From assembly GCA_936940865.1 (NCBI GenBank), contig CAKZJB010000036.1, positions 1 through 52,618 on the forward strand: a DNA stretch of 52,618 nucleotides, written 5' to 3'. The notes beneath the pieces are model-generated. The model made no database searches, was not told where the DNA came from, and saw nothing but the letters and a program-made list of their open reading frames with translations. Shown here piece by piece: positions 7,881 through 17,579 of this stretch. Source of the stretch: an uncultured Asticcacaulis sp. GTDB lineage: Bacteria > Pseudomonadota > Alphaproteobacteria > Caulobacterales > Caulobacteraceae. Made by a program: the position numbers and the translations under genes. The stretch's first letter is position 1; every line of letters starts with the position of its first letter.

Positions 7881-10800
7881 CTACACATCCTCGAAATAAA
7901 GCACGCCCGGAAGGCTTTTCAGACGCCCGCGCAGTTGCGCGTCGAGACGATAGCGTTGCGGCAGCTTGAGCTCGATCTCGCCCTCGCCGCCGACTTCGCC
8001 CAGCAGGCTGATTTCCCCGCCCTGCGGCGATTTCGACTCTTCGAGATAGGTGCGAAGCTGGGCAAGATCGACAACCTGCCCCAGATGCACGCGCAGGCCC
8101 ATGTCCGAGGTATTGAGCGAATTGGCCATGGGCGACGCGTCGTCGCCGAAGAAGCGTACCTCCCCGTCCCGGCCTTTTGAGCGCACCTTGAGCACGATCG
8201 AGCCGCCGGGTTCGAGGTGGTCGCGGTTCTTGCGCAGCGATTCCGGCGGGAACAGCACCTCGTATTCGCCCGTCGGGTCCGACAGGGTCACGAAGGCGAA
8301 TTTTTCGCCAGAACCCGCGGCGGCGCGCTCCTGGCGGCGCCGCACCACGCCGGCCATGCGGAAGGCTTCGCGGCCTTCCTGGGCCAGCGCCAGCGCCTCG
8401 GCGTAAAGCGTGACATTGCGGCGCTTGAAGACGTCGAGCATGTCCTGAAGGGGATGGCCCGACAGGTAAAAGCCGATGGCCGCCAGTTCCTCGTCGAGGC
8501 GTTCCGGCCCCGAGGTCATGGGTACGTTCGGCACGCGCGGGCGCGAGGCCTGGCTGGAGCCGAACAAGCTGACCTGAGACGAGGCGCGCTCGGCCGCCAT
8601 GCTCTGGGCGTAGGCAATGAACAGGTCTGCGCACTTGACGATCTGGGCGCGGTTCGGGTGAATCGAATCGAAGGCCCCGGCCTTGGCCAGGTTTTCGAGG
8701 GCGCGCTTGTTGACCGCCTTGGGGTCTATGCGCTCCAGAAAGTCGAAGATGTCGGTGAAGCGCCCGCCCTCTTCCCGGGCCTGAACGACGCTCTGCATGG
8801 CTTCGAAGCCGACATTGCGGATGGCGCCGAGCGCATAAAGAATTTCGCCGTTTTCGACGTCGAAATCGGCCATGCAGCGGTTGATGTCGGGCGGAACGAT
8901 GGTGATGCCGAAGCGGCGGGCGTCCTGGTAGAACACCGCCAGCTTATCGGTGTTGGTGATATCGAGGCTCATGGTCGCGGCGAAGAACTCGACCGGATGG
9001 TTGGCCTTGAGATAGCCCGTCTGGTAGGAAATGAAGGCGTAGGCGGCGGCGTGCGACTTGTTGAAGCCGTAGCCGGCGAACTTGTTCACCAGTTCGAAGA
9101 TTTCGTCGGCCTGCTTTTCGTCGACGCCCTTCTCCTTGGCGCCGGAGATGAAACGGGCCTTTTGCAGGTCCATTTCCTCTTTCTTCTTCTTGCCCATGGC
9201 CCGGCGCAGGAGGTCGGCTTCACCGAGGCTGTAGCCCGACAGGATCTGGGCGATCTGCATCACCTGTTCCTGATAGATGATGACGCCGTAGGTTTCCTTC
9301 AGCACCGGCTCGAGCGACGGATGCAGCATATCGATTTCCATCCGGCCGAACTTACGGTCGACATAGGTGTCGATATTGTCCATCGGGCCTGGACGGTAGA
9401 GCGAGATCAGGGCGGTGATTTCTTCCAGAGAGCCGCAGCGCATCTTGCGCAGCGTGTCGCGCATGCCCTGGCTTTCAAGCTGGAACACGCCGATCGACTG
9501 ACCCGACGCCAGAAGCTCATAGGTCGGCTTGTCGTCGAGCGGCAGGGTCGAATAGTTGATGTCGATGCCGCGCTTCTTCAGGTACTTCTGCGCACGGTCG
9601 AGCACGGTCAGGGTCTTGAGGCCCAGGAAGTCGAACTTGACGAGGCCCGCGCTTTCGACCCACTTCATGTTGAACTGGGTCGCCGGAATGTCCGAGCGCG
9701 GATCGCGATAGAGCGGCACCAGCTCGGTCAGCGGCCGGTCGCCGATGACGATGCCGGCGGCGTGGGTCGAGGCGTTGCGGAACAGGCCTTCCAGGCGCAG
9801 CGCAGTATCGAGCAGGTTGCGGACCGTGTCCTCTTCGTCGCGCGCCTGCTTGAGGCGCGGTTCGATCTCGATGGCCTGGGCCAGCGTCGTGGGATTGGCC
9901 GGATTGTTCGGCACCATCTTACACAGGCGATCGACCTGGCCCAGCGGCAGCTGCATCACCCGGCCGGTGTCGCGTAAGACCGCGCGCGCCTGCAGCGTAC
10001 CGAAGGTGATGATCTGCGCCACGCGGTCGCGGCCGTACTTGTTCTGGACGTAGGTGATGACCTCTTCGCGGCGCTCCTGGCAGAAGTCGACGTCGAAGTC
10101 GGGCATGGACACCCGTTCGGGATTGAGGAAGCGTTCGAACAGCAGACCGAAGCGCAAGGGATCGAGATCGGTGATGGTCAGCGCCCAGGCGACCAGCGAA
10201 CCGGCGCCCGAACCCCGGCCCGGGCCGACGGGCACGCCGTGCGACTTGCCCCACTTGATGAAGTCCGAAACGATCAGGAAGTAGCCCGGGAAGCCCATCT
10301 TCTGGATGACCCCGACCTCGCGTTCCAGACGCGCCCAGTAGTCTTCCTCGGGGACGGCCAGCTTGACCTGCTTCAGGCGTTCCTTCAGGCCCTCGCGCGC
10401 CTGAAAGGCCAGTTCCTCGGCCTCGTTGCGGCCCTGTCCCGTATCGAAGCGCGGCAGGATGGGATCGCGCTTGGCGACCAGGAAGGCGCAGCGCCTGGCG
10501 ATTTCGATCGTGTTGTCGCACGCTTCCGGCAGGTCAGCGAACAGCTCGCGCATCTTGTCCGCCGGTTTGAACCAGTGCTCGGGCGTGACGCGGCGCCGGT
10601 CTTCGACACCCAGAAAGGTGCTGTCAGAGATGCACAGCAGCGCTTCGTGGGCGCGGTACAGGTCCGGAGTCGCGAAATAGGCGTCGTTGGTGGCGACCAG
10701 GGGCACGTCGTGGGCATAGGCGTAGGCGACCAGGCCGGCTTCGGTCGGGCTGCCCTTGATGCCACCATTCGGGCTGCCGTCGTGGCGCTGAAGTTCGATA

Positions 10801-11312
10801 TAGAAGCGGTCGCCGAAGGCGTCCTGCATCATCTTCAGCGCGGCATTGGCCTCGTCGGGCTTGTTCTGCCGAAAGGAGACGTCGACGGGACCGTCGAAAC
10901 CGCCCGACAGCAGGATCAGGCCCTCGCTGTGTTCGCACAGCTGATCCCAGGTGACGTGCGGTTCGGTGAAGCCGTCATTGTCGACGAAGGCGATCGAGGA
11001 CAGTTTGGTGGCGTTGAGATAGCCCTGCTCGTTCTGCACGTAGACGGCAACGGTCGGAATGCGCGCCCAGCGCTCGGTCGGCGTACCGCCGATTCCCTTG
11101 ACCGGAAGGGCGCAGGCAATGACGGGCTGAACGCCGGCGTCCTTGCAGTATTGGGAGAATTCGAGGGCGCCGTAGAAATTGCAACGGTCGGTAATGGCCA
11201 CGGCCGGCATGCCGTTCTTGGCCGCCAGCTTGGCCGCTTCGGACGCCTTGATCGCGCCTTCGAGCAGCGAATAGGCCGAGCGCACTCTGAGATGGATAAA
11301 GTCTCCACTCAT
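7881..11312 (-). CDS. dnaE: DNA polymerase III alpha subunit
   Basis: Catalytic subunit of the replicative polymerase. The 1143-aa product is full length: a PHP domain from residue 5 ([17 protein letters not shown]), the palm with [15 protein letters not shown] and the catalytic Asp pair in [10 protein letters not shown] near residue 404, fingers, the tandem HhH region near residue 830, and an OB-fold C-terminal region. AGGGAGG lies 6 nt before the ATG. It is last in the DUF1467-proS-lolC-lolD-dnaE block, but 270 nt separate it from lolD, so it probably has its own promoter. Confidence 0.97.
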   Translation of the reverse strand: MSGDFIHLRVRSAYSLLEGAIKASEAAKLAAKNGMPAVAITDRCNFYGALEFSQYCKDAGVQPVIACALPVKGIGGTPTERWARIPTVAVYVQNEQGYLNATKLSSIAFVDNDGFTEPHVTWDQLCEHSEGLILLSGGFDGPVDVSFRQNKPDEANAALKMMQDAFGDRFYIELQRHDGSPNGGIKGSPTEAGLVAYAYAHDVPLVATNDAYFATPDLYRAHEALLCISDSTFLGVEDRRRVTPEHWFKPADKMRELFADLPEACDNTIEIARRCAFLVAKRDPILPRFDTGQGRNEAEELAFQAREGLKERLKQVKLAVPEEDYWARLEREVGVIQKMGFPGYFLIVSDFIKWGKSHGVPVGPGRGSGAGSLVAWALTITDLDPLRFGLLFERFLNPERVSMPDFDVDFCQERREEVITYVQNKYGRDRVAQIITFGTLQARAVLRDTGRVMQLPLGQVDRLCKMVPNNPANPTTLAQAIEIEPRLKQARDEEDTVRNLLDTALRLEGLFRNASTHAAGIVIGDRPLTELVPLYRDPRSDIPATQFNMKWVESAGLVKFDFLGLKTLTVLDRAQKYLKKRGIDINYSTLPLDDKPTYELLASGQSIGVFQLESQGMRDTLRKMRCGSLEEITALISLYRPGPMDNIDTYVDRKFGRMEIDMLHPSLEPVLKETYGVIIYQEQVMQIAQILSGYSLGEADLLRRAMGKKKKEEMDLQKARFISGAKEKGVDEKQADEIFELVNKFAGYGFNKSHAAAYAFISYQTGYLKANHPVEFFAATMSLDITNTDKLAVFYQDARRFGITIVPPDINRCMADFDVENGEILYALGAIRNVGFEAMQSVVQAREEGGRFTDIFDFLERIDPKAVNKRALENLAKAGAFDSIHPNRAQIVKCADLFIAYAQSMAAERASSQVSLFGSSQASRPRVPNVPMTSGPERLDEELAAIGFYLSGHPLQDMLDVFKRRNVTLYAEALALAQEGREAFRMAGVVRRRQERAAAGSGEKFAFVTLSDPTGEYEVLFPPESLRKNRDHLEPGGSIVLKVRSKGRDGEVRFFGDDASPMANSLNTSDMGLRVHLGQVVDLAQLRTYLEESKSPQGGEISLLGEVGGEGEIELKLPQRYRLDAQLRGRLKSLPGVLYFEDV

Positions 11313-11339
11313 GGCAGCCCTCCCTAAGACACGATGGAA

Positions 11340-11426
11340 TCAGACCATCGACACCGCGTGACACACGACGAAGACAAAAGCGGCAACCGCGGTGAAAGAC
11401 AACACGTGATGCAGGGTCGCGACCAT
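11340..11426 (-). CDS. Candidate 28-aa membrane peptide in the dnaE leader
   Basis: Too short for routine gene calling. ATG at 11426 is preceded by AGGAG with a 9-nt spacer and reads 28 codons to TGA at 11340. The peptide starts MVATLHHVLSF and continues with a hydrophobic run (TAVAAFVFVV) long enough to sit in or on a membrane, ending CHAVSMV. It lies 27 nt upstream of the dnaE start on the same strand, so it could be a leader peptide or a free-standing small membrane protein. No family is recognised. Support comes only from the ribosome-binding site and the hydrophobic composition. Confidence 0.4.
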   Translation of the reverse strand: MVATLHHVLSFTAVAAFVFVVCHAVSMV

Positions 11427-11512
11427 TTTTCCACACTCCTGATGGGCTGCGTCTCGAAGCGAACCGTTCTGGTCCGCCTGTGATCAATTCACGTTATGTT
11501 CTATATTCGCTG

Positions 11513-11555
11513 TTTGTTCTCGCTGCAAGGGGAATCTGTGAACAATGAGAACAAA
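11513..11555. promoter_or_regulatory. Inverted repeat with GTTC/GAAC half-sites upstream of dnaE
   Basis: TTTGTTCTC at 11513-11521 and GAGAACAAA at 11547-11555 are perfect inverted copies with 25 nt between; another GAAC lies at about 11540. A minus-strand promoter-like pair (TTGCAG, 17 nt, TATAGA) overlaps the region. The half-sites resemble the GTTC elements of alphaproteobacterial LexA sites, but the usual 7-nt spacing is absent. Regulatory role is inferred. Confidence 0.3.
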
Positions 11556-11582
11556 ATAAGAAGTATGTTTTATATCAGCGAC

Positions 11583-12284
11583 TTACGAGGCGCTTTCCGG
11601 AACGAACGGTACAAGGACTCCGTTCTCCAGCTTGACCACACGATCCATGTGCCGCGCCAGTTCCAGGTTGTGCGTGGCAATCAGTGCGCCCACCCCTTCG
11701 GCCTTGACGGTGGCTTTCAAAGCATCGAACACGGCTTTCGACGTATCCGGATCGAGATTGCCGGTCGGCTCGTCGGCCAGCAACAGGCGCGGTTTGTTGG
11801 CCAGGGCCCGGGCGATCGCGACGCGCTGCTGTTCCCCGCCCGACAATTGCGCCGGCTGGTGGTCGAGGCGTTCGGCAAGGCCCAGGCTTACGAGCAGTTC
11901 ACGCGCCCTCGCCTCGGCGTCTTTCTGCGGCCGCCCCAGGATACGCATCGGCAGGGCGACATTGCCTAGCGCTGTGTATTCCGGCAGCAGATGGTGGAAC
12001 TGATAGACGAAGCCGATCTTTTCGAGACGGGCGCGGGTGCGGCGGCGTTCGTCCGCCTTGGCGAAGTCCTCGCCGTCGATAACCAAACCGGCATTGGGCG
12101 CGGCTTCGAGCAGGCCCACCGCGTGCAGCAGCGACGACTTGCCCGAGCCCGATGGGCCGACCAGGCCGATGAATTCGCCCTGGGCGATGTCGAGGTCGGC
12201 GCCCTTGAGCACGGACAGCGACTTGCCGTCGCCCAGCGCGTAGTCGCGATGCAGGTCGCGGAGCGTAAGAACGGGCTTATTCAT
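11583..12284 (-). CDS. lolD: Lipoprotein-releasing ABC transporter ATPase LolD
   Basis: ATPase that powers extraction of lipoproteins from the inner membrane for delivery to LolA. The 233-aa protein has Walker A GPSGSGKSS near residue 43, a Q-loop (FVYQFHHLLPEYTALGNV), the signature LSGGEQQR, Walker B LLLADEPTGNLD and a switch His (ATHNLE). The FHHLLPE stretch is typical of LolD within the MacB-like group. Its start overlaps the end of the permease gene by 8 nt, so the two are coupled. Confidence 0.94.
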   Translation of the reverse strand: MNKPVLTLRDLHRDYALGDGKSLSVLKGADLDIAQGEFIGLVGPSGSGKSSLLHAVGLLEAAPNAGLVIDGEDFAKADERRRTRARLEKIGFVYQFHHLLPEYTALGNVALPMRILGRPQKDAEARARELLVSLGLAERLDHQPAQLSGGEQQRVAIARALANKPRLLLADEPTGNLDPDTSKAVFDALKATVKAEGVGALIATHNLELARHMDRVVKLENGVLVPFVPESAS

Positions 12285-13569
12285 AGCGCAGCGCCTCTAC
12301 CGGTTCGAGCTTGGCCGCCCACAGCGAGGGGAACAGTGTCGAAACGCACGCGGCCAGAAGGGAACCGATCACAACGAAGGCGACTTCGCCCGGCTCCATC
12401 CTGGCCGGTACGTGGTCGAGATAATAGATATCCGGATTGAACAGCTTGGTGTGAAAGACCCATTCCAGGAAATACTGGATCTGCGCGATAAAGGTGCAGA
12501 ACAGCGCGCCGAGCATCAGGCCGGACAGGGTACCCGCCGCGCCGATCGAACTGCCGGTCAGGAAGAAGATGCGCGTCACGGAGAAACGGTCCGCGCCCAT
12601 GGTCCTGAGGATCGCTATGTCGCGCGTCTTGTTCTTTACCAGCATGACGATGCCGGAAATGATGTTGAGCGCGGCGATGATGACGATGAAGAACAGGATG
12701 AAGCGCATGGCCATGCGTTCCACATTGAGCGCGCCCCACAGCGAGGAGAACTGCTGTGTCCAGTCCTGGTACATCGCGCCCTCGCCCGCCGCGTGGACGA
12801 TGGGCGCGCGCATTTTGGCGATGTCGTAGGCGAGTTCAGGCTTCACCTTGACCTCGACCATGTCCCACTCGTCCTCGCGGTCGAAGAAAAGCTGCGCCTG
12901 CTGGATCGGCATGTAGATGGTCGCCTTGTCGAAGTCGCTGACGCCCGAATGGAAGATGCCGATGATGGTGTAGCTCTTGCGCCGCGGTGTCGAGCCGAAG
13001 GCGGTCGATCCGCCCGACGACACCAGCGTCACGCTATCGCCGGCGGCCAGTCCCAGCCGCGTCGCCAGGCCGTCGCCTACGACGATGCCGTCGCCGCCGT
13101 AATCGCCCTGGCCGAAGCTGTCGAGCGAGCCGCCCTTTTCGATGGTCTTGGCGATGATCGGCGTGTTGCGCAAGGCTTCCGGCGCCACGCCGCGCACATA
13201 GGCGCCGTCGATATCGCCGACACCACTCTGGATCAGCGCCGCGGAGGTCAGGTAGGGCGTGACCTGCGTGACGCCCGGCACCGCGCGCACGCGGTCGAGC
13301 ATCTGGTCGCGGTGCGCGAAGTCGTTGAGCGGCCGGCCGTATATCACTGCGTCGCCGCCGAAGGCCAACAACCGCGTGATCATCTCGGTCTGGAAGCCAT
13401 TCATGATCGACAGGGTCGATATCAGAGCGGTCACCGCAAGCGTGATGCCGACATAGGAGATGATGGCGATGACGGCTATGCCGCCATCCTTGCGCCGCGT
13501 GCGCAGGTAGCGCATGGCCAGGCTGACTTCCCAGCCCTTGAACCCGAACAGCGCGCGCAGCCAGTCCAT
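12277..13569 (-). CDS. lolC: Lipoprotein-releasing ABC transporter permease (LolC/LolE family)
   Basis: Inner-membrane permease partner of LolD. The 430-aa protein has one N-terminal membrane segment (AVIAIISYVGITLAVTALI), a large periplasmic domain, and three C-terminal segments, the FtsX/MacB layout; the cytosolic coupling region KNKTRDIAILRTMGA is conserved. Only one permease gene is present, so the transporter may be a homodimer or pair with a permease encoded elsewhere. It begins 1 nt after the proS stop. The specific name LolC rather than LolE is by convention. Confidence 0.92.
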   Translation of the reverse strand: MDWLRALFGFKGWEVSLAMRYLRTRRKDGGIAVIAIISYVGITLAVTALISTLSIMNGFQTEMITRLLAFGGDAVIYGRPLNDFAHRDQMLDRVRAVPGVTQVTPYLTSAALIQSGVGDIDGAYVRGVAPEALRNTPIIAKTIEKGGSLDSFGQGDYGGDGIVVGDGLATRLGLAAGDSVTLVSSGGSTAFGSTPRRKSYTIIGIFHSGVSDFDKATIYMPIQQAQLFFDREDEWDMVEVKVKPELAYDIAKMRAPIVHAAGEGAMYQDWTQQFSSLWGALNVERMAMRFILFFIVIIAALNIISGIVMLVKNKTRDIAILRTMGADRFSVTRIFFLTGSSIGAAGTLSGLMLGALFCTFIAQIQYFLEWVFHTKLFNPDIYYLDHVPARMEPGEVAFVVIGSLLAACVSTLFPSLWAAKLEPVEALRYE

Positions 13570-13570
13570 C

Positions 13571-14887
13571 TTATGCTTTCGTCAATTGCGCCAGGGCGGC
13601 TTCGAGCGGCAGGACCTGGCGTTCACCGGTGGCGCGGTCTTTCAGCTCGACATTGCCTTCGGCCAGCCCCTTCGGCCCGATGATCAGTTGCTTCGGAATG
13701 CCGATCAGGTCCATCGAGGCGAACTTGGCGCCGGGGCGATCGTCGCTGTCGTTATAGAGCACGTCGACCCCGGCCTTTTGCAGCGCCTTGTAGGCCTGTT
13801 CGCAGGCCGCGTCGACGGCGGCATCGCCCACGCGCAAGCTGACGACTGCCACGTCGAACGGCGCGACGCTTTCCGGCCAGATGATGCCGTTTTCGTCGTG
13901 GCTGGCCTCGATGATGGCGCCCAGCAGACGCGACACGCCGACGCCGTAGCTGCCCATGTGGACATTGATGTCCTTGCCATCGGGGCCCGACACCGCGGCC
14001 TTCATCGGCTTCGAGTACTTTTCGCCGAAATAGAAGATGTGGCCGACCTCGATGCCGCGCGCCGACAATTGCTTGTCGGCGGGAATGGCGCCGAAGGCGG
14101 CTTCGTCGTGCATTTCCTCGGTCGCGGCATAGAGGCTGGTGCGCTCGTCGAAGATGTCTTGCAGATTATCCCAGTCGACGTCGTCGCCGGGCGCCGGCAT
14201 GTCGACCAGATCCTTGTGGCAGAAGACGGCGCTTTCGCCGGTGTCGGCCAGGATGATGAATTCGTGCGACAGGTCGCCACCGATCGGGCCGGTGTCGGCG
14301 CGCATCGGCACGGCCTTGAGACCCATGCGCGAGAAGGTGTTGAGATAGGCCACGAACATGCGGTTATAGGCCTTGCGCGCCGATGGTTCGTCGATATCGA
14401 AGCTGTAGGCGTCCTTCATCAGGAATTCGCGGCCGCGCATGACGCCGAAGCGCGGACGCTGTTCGTCGCGGAACTTCCACGAGATCTGGTAGAGGTTGAG
14501 CGGCAGGTCCTTGTACGACCGCACGCTGGCGCGGAAGATGTCGGTGACCATTTCCTCGGCCGTGGGCCCGTAGAGAAGATCGCGTTCATGGCGGTCCTTG
14601 ATGCGCAGCATCTCCTGGCCGTAGTCGTCGTAACGGCCGCTTTCGCGCCACAGGTCGGCCAGTTGCAGGGTCGGCATCAGCAGCTGGACGGCGCCGGCCT
14701 TCAGCATCTCTTCCTCGACGATGCGCTCGACCTTGCGCAGGACGCGCAGGCCCAGCGGCAGCCAGGCATAGATGCCGGCGGCCTCCTGGCGGATCATGCC
14801 GCAGCGGAGCATCAGGCGGTGCGAAACGATCTGGGCTTCGGAAGGGTTTTCTTTGAGCAGCGGCAGGAAGTAGCGCGACAGGCGCAT
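13571..14887 (-). CDS. proS: Prolyl-tRNA synthetase, short alphaproteobacterial type
   Basis: Charges tRNA-Pro. At 438 aa it lacks the roughly 180-residue editing insertion of E. coli ProS, as is usual in alphaproteobacteria. Class II motifs are visible: motif 1 around [15 protein letters not shown], motif 2 in [23 protein letters not shown], and motif 3 in [14 protein letters not shown]. The anticodon-binding domain forms the C-terminus. It lies between the DUF1467 gene and the lol genes in the conserved order. Confidence 0.96.
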   Translation of the reverse strand: MRLSRYFLPLLKENPSEAQIVSHRLMLRCGMIRQEAAGIYAWLPLGLRVLRKVERIVEEEMLKAGAVQLLMPTLQLADLWRESGRYDDYGQEMLRIKDRHERDLLYGPTAEEMVTDIFRASVRSYKDLPLNLYQISWKFRDEQRPRFGVMRGREFLMKDAYSFDIDEPSARKAYNRMFVAYLNTFSRMGLKAVPMRADTGPIGGDLSHEFIILADTGESAVFCHKDLVDMPAPGDDVDWDNLQDIFDERTSLYAATEEMHDEAAFGAIPADKQLSARGIEVGHIFYFGEKYSKPMKAAVSGPDGKDINVHMGSYGVGVSRLLGAIIEASHDENGIIWPESVAPFDVAVVSLRVGDAAVDAACEQAYKALQKAGVDVLYNDSDDRPGAKFASMDLIGIPKQLIIGPKGLAEGNVELKDRATGERQVLPLEAALAQLTKA

Positions 14888-14994
14888 GGCGAGAATCCAT
14901 GGTTGGAATTGGGTCGGCGCAAACTAATCAGCCGCCGGGCTCATGTGAAGCGCCGAAACGACAAAAATAGGGCGAAATGTCAGCGCTTTGCGCT

Positions 14995-15258
14995 TCAGGC
15001 CGGAATTTGCGGCAGTGGAATATGGACGACGTTGATGACGATGATGGCGATAAGCCAAATGACGAGCGCCACCAGCGTGTTGAGCCTGACCTTCTTGCCG
15101 AGGTTATGGATGGCTGGCGCGCCCGGATCCTCGCCTTTTCCCGGCGTGATTCCCGCCTCATGCTGGCTGACATTGCCGCCGAGCGGCAGTACGGCGAAGA
15201 AGGTCACCCACCAGATCATCAGGTATATGGCAAGCCAGGAGATGATTTTGGTGAACAT
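14995..15258 (-). CDS. DUF1467 family small membrane protein
   Basis: 87-aa protein with two membrane segments: ISWLAIYLMIWWVTFFAVLP at the N-terminus and LVALVIWLIAIIVINVVHI at the C-terminus, joined by a polar loop containing GKGEDPGAPA. Length, topology and position directly upstream of proS match the alphaproteobacterial DUF1467 family, whose function is not established. GAGGA precedes the ATG by 6 nt. Probably first gene of the proS-lolC-lolD transcript. Confidence 0.8.
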   Translation of the reverse strand: MFTKIISWLAIYLMIWWVTFFAVLPLGGNVSQHEAGITPGKGEDPGAPAIHNLGKKVRLNTLVALVIWLIAIIVINVVHIPLPQIPA

Positions 15259-15347
15259 GACGCTTCCTCATTTTCAGCTCAATCGCCGCCGCACGGGCGG
15301 CAGCCCGCTGCCGGTGGCGACCGGGTGAACCTCGGTCCCCACCGGGA

Positions 15348-16280
15348 TCAGACCAGGCCGAGGCTTTCGTCCATCCCTAATACCAGATTGAGGTTTTGTA
15401 CAGCCGCGCCCGAAGCCCCCTTGCCCAGGTTGTCGAAAACCGCCACCAGGTTGGCCGTCTGGGTGTCGTCGTCGCCGAAGACGTGGATCAACAATTGATT
15501 GGTGTCGCGGAATGCGTCGGCATTGACCGATTTGGCCGCGGCGGACTCCTCGGCCGTGGCAACGCGCACGAATCGTTCGCCGGCATAATGGGCCGTAAGC
15601 AGGCTGCGGATGGCTTCGACATCCGGCTCGTCCGGAAGCGCCCACAGGTGCAACGGTACCTCGACGATCAGGCCCTGCGGGAATTTTGCGACGGTCGGCG
15701 AGAACAGTGGCGGGTTTTCAAGACCCGAATAGAGCTGCATTTCCGGCAGGTGCTTGTGCGTCAGGCCGGTGGCGTAGATGCGTTCATGGCCCTGGCCGCT
15801 TTCGAATTCCGCAATCATTGACTTTCCGCCGCCGGTATAGCCCGAAAGCGAGGTCGCGGTGATCGGAAAGAAGGGCGGGATGACGCCGACCTCGGCCAGC
15901 GGCCGGGTCAGCGCGATGAAGCCCGTGGCGTGGCAGCCGGGATTGGTGATGCGCTTCGACGCGGCAATGGCTTCGCGCTGACCGTCGGTCATTTCCGGGA
16001 AGCCGTAGGTCCAGCCTTCGGCTACGCGATGCGCCGTCGAGGCGTCGATGATGCAGGTATGGGCATTGTCGCAAAGGGCGGCCGCTTCCCGCGCCGCATC
16101 GTCCGGCAGGCACAGGATGACGGCGTCGGCGGAATTGATGGCGTCCTTCCGGGCGGCCGCGTCCTTGCGGTTGGCGTCCGACAGGCGGATCAGTTCGATG
16201 TCCGGGCGCTTTTCCAGGCGCTCGCGGATTTGCAGGCCCGTCGTGCCGGCTTCGCCGTCGATGAAGATTTTATGGGGCAT
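15348..16280 (-). CDS. argC: N-acetyl-gamma-glutamyl-phosphate reductase, type 2
   Basis: Reduces N-acetylglutamyl phosphate with NADPH in arginine synthesis. The 310-aa length and the opening [20 protein letters not shown] fit the shorter type 2 family. The catalytic Cys lies in [11 protein letters not shown] near residue 116, and the His in [15 protein letters not shown] lies 8 nt before the ATG. No arginine gene is adjacent; it is flanked by ribosomal genes and the DUF1467 gene and looks like a single-gene unit downstream of the rpsI terminator. Confidence 0.95.
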   Translation of the reverse strand: MPHKIFIDGEAGTTGLQIRERLEKRPDIELIRLSDANRKDAAARKDAINSADAVILCLPDDAAREAAALCDNAHTCIIDASTAHRVAEGWTYGFPEMTDGQREAIAASKRITNPGCHATGFIALTRPLAEVGVIPPFFPITATSLSGYTGGGKSMIAEFESGQGHERIYATGLTHKHLPEMQLYSGLENPPLFSPTVAKFPQGLIVEVPLHLWALPDEPDVEAIRSLLTAHYAGERFVRVATAEESAAAKSVNADAFRDTNQLLIHVFGDDDTQTANLVAVFDNLGKGASGAAVQNLNLVLGMDESLGLV

Positions 16281-16335
16281 GATGGGAGCTCCTGCGGGGA
16301 ATTGGAATAGTTGAGTGTGTGGTTCGACCCCACCA

Positions 16336-16376
16336 CCGCCCTTCGGGCGGTCCCCCTCCCCTGATACCCGGGGAGG
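16336..16376. repeat. Pair of GC-rich hairpins upstream of argC
   Basis: CCGCCC-TTC-GGGCGG (16336-16350) is followed by CCTCCCC / GGGGAGG with an 8-nt loop (16355-16376). It resembles the GC-rich palindromic intergenic units common in alphaproteobacterial genomes, but no second copy of this exact unit was found in the window. Confidence 0.4.
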
Positions 16377-16387
16377 TTCGGGAGTAG

Positions 16388-16420
16388 AAAAAAGGCGCTT
16401 CGGAAACCGAAGCGCCTTTT
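16388..16420 (-). terminator. Rho-independent terminator after rpsI
   Basis: A perfect 14-bp stem with AAAAGGCGCTTCGG and CCGAAGCGCCTTTT as arms, a 3-nt loop and a T-run on the minus strand. It lies 23 nt after the rpsI stop. Confidence 0.92.
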
Positions 16421-16442
16421 AATGCAACCAAGTGCGCTGCGA

Positions 16443-16940
16443 TTAACGCTTCGAGAACTGGAACGAACGGCGAGCCTTGGCGCGGCCGTACTTCTTACGC
16501 TCGACGACGCGCGAGTCGCGGGTCAGGAAGCCGGCGGCCTTCAGCGCCGGACGCAGACCGGGTTCGTAATAGGTCAGAGCCTTCGACAGGCCGTGGCGGA
16601 TGGCGCCGGCCTGGCCCGACAGACCCGAACCGTGGACCGAAACGATGACGTCGAATTGCGACGCACGCTCGGTCAGGTTCAGCGGCTGCGCGATCATCAT
16701 GCGCAGCACCGGACGGGCGAAATAGACTTCCTGTTCGCGGCCGTTGATGATCCACTTGCCGGAGCCCGGCTTGATCCAGACGCGGGCGACGGCGTTCTTG
16801 CGCTTGCCGGTGGCATAGGCGCGGCCGTACTTGTCCAGTTGCTGGACGCGCTCGACGGGAGCCTCGACCGGGTTGGACGACAGGGCTGCCAGGGCTTCGA
16901 GGCCTTGCGCCGGGGCGGTTTGTTCTTGAACTTCGGCCAT
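16443..16940 (-). CDS. rpsI: 30S ribosomal protein S9
   Basis: Small-subunit protein whose C-terminal tail reaches the P-site. The 165-aa product carries an extra N-terminal stretch of about 35 residues (acidic, Ala/Gln-rich) before the conserved core [20 protein letters not shown], a known alphaproteobacterial feature, and ends [16 protein letters not shown]. The start at 16940 (MAEVQEQ) lies 2 nt after the rplM stop. Transcribed with rplM and closed by the terminator at 16388-16420. Confidence 0.97.
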   Translation of the reverse strand: MAEVQEQTAPAQGLEALAALSSNPVEAPVERVQQLDKYGRAYATGKRKNAVARVWIKPGSGKWIINGREQEVYFARPVLRMMIAQPLNLTERASQFDVIVSVHGSGLSGQAGAIRHGLSKALTYYEPGLRPALKAAGFLTRDSRVVERKKYGRAKARRSFQFSKR

Positions 16941-16942
16941 TA

Positions 16943-17419
16943 TCAGACGCTCCGGACGTTCTTGCGGCTCAGGGCCTTGAAGTCGACGACTTCGGGGTTC
17001 TGGGCTTCGTGGGGATGGGTGGCGCCGGCATAGATGCGCAGTTGCGTCATCTGCTTGCGTGCCAGCGGGCTTTCCTTGGGCAGCATGCGCTCGACCGCCT
17101 TGGTTAGGACGCGCTCGGGGTAACGGCCGCCGAGCAGTTGGCCCATGGTGCGGGTCTTGACGCCGCCGGGGTGGCCCGTGTGCCAGTGGAACACCTTGTC
17201 CGTCAGCTTCTTGCCGGTGAAGTGCACCTTGTCGGCATTGATGACGATGACATTTTCGCCGGAATCGACGTTCGGCGTATAGTCGGGCTTGTGCTTGCCG
17301 CGAAGACGCATGGCGATGAAAGCGGCGAGACGGCCGACAACGGCGTCCTCGGCGTCGATCACGATCCACTTCTTCTCGACATCGGCGGGCTTGCGGGCCG
17401 CGGTGGTGGACGTCAACAT
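16943..17419 (-). CDS. rplM: 50S ribosomal protein L13
   Basis: Large-subunit protein, 158 aa, slightly longer than E. coli L13. Conserved segments: [53 protein letters not shown] and the C-terminal [13 protein letters not shown]. The ATG at 17419 (MLTSTT) has AAGGA 8 nt upstream, preferred over an ATG 10 codons further up. First gene of rplM-rpsI, with a strong promoter at 17475-17503. Confidence 0.97.
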   Translation of the reverse strand: MLTSTTAARKPADVEKKWIVIDAEDAVVGRLAAFIAMRLRGKHKPDYTPNVDSGENVIVINADKVHFTGKKLTDKVFHWHTGHPGGVKTRTMGQLLGGRYPERVLTKAVERMLPKESPLARKQMTQLRIYAGATHPHEAQNPEVVDFKALSRKNVRSV

Positions 17420-17474
17420 GAGAAAAATCCTTTTGGGTCGCACGGGCACAAGCCTGTGCGGCGAAGAGGCGCGT

Positions 17475-17503
17475 CGTATACGGGAACGCCCCTATGCTGT
17501 CAA
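17475..17503 (-). promoter_or_regulatory. Sigma-70-type promoter of rplM-rpsI
   Basis: Minus-strand TTGACA (17498-17503), a 17-nt spacer and TATACG (17475-17480), 56 nt before the rplM start. The -35 is a perfect consensus match and the -10 matches at 4 of 6. Confidence 0.75.
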
Positions 17504-17515
17504 CGCATTATTTTT

Positions 17516-17555
17516 GACAAAATTCCTGAAATCCATCTGAATTCGTTCAGGAATT
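17516..17555 (-). terminator. Possible terminator of ctaA
   Basis: Arms AATTCCTGAA (17521-17530) and TTCAGGAATT (17546-17555) pair perfectly and are followed on the minus strand by TTTGTC. The stem is AT-rich, and it lies 25 nt after the ctaA stop, just before the rplM promoter. Confidence 0.5.
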
Positions 17556-17579
17556 TTCAATAGGTATTAAATTACCGCA

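Noticed and set aside
8217-9977. 586-codon plus-strand open frame inside dnaE
   Set aside because: Antisense shadow of the conserved polymerase coding region; no recognisable domain.
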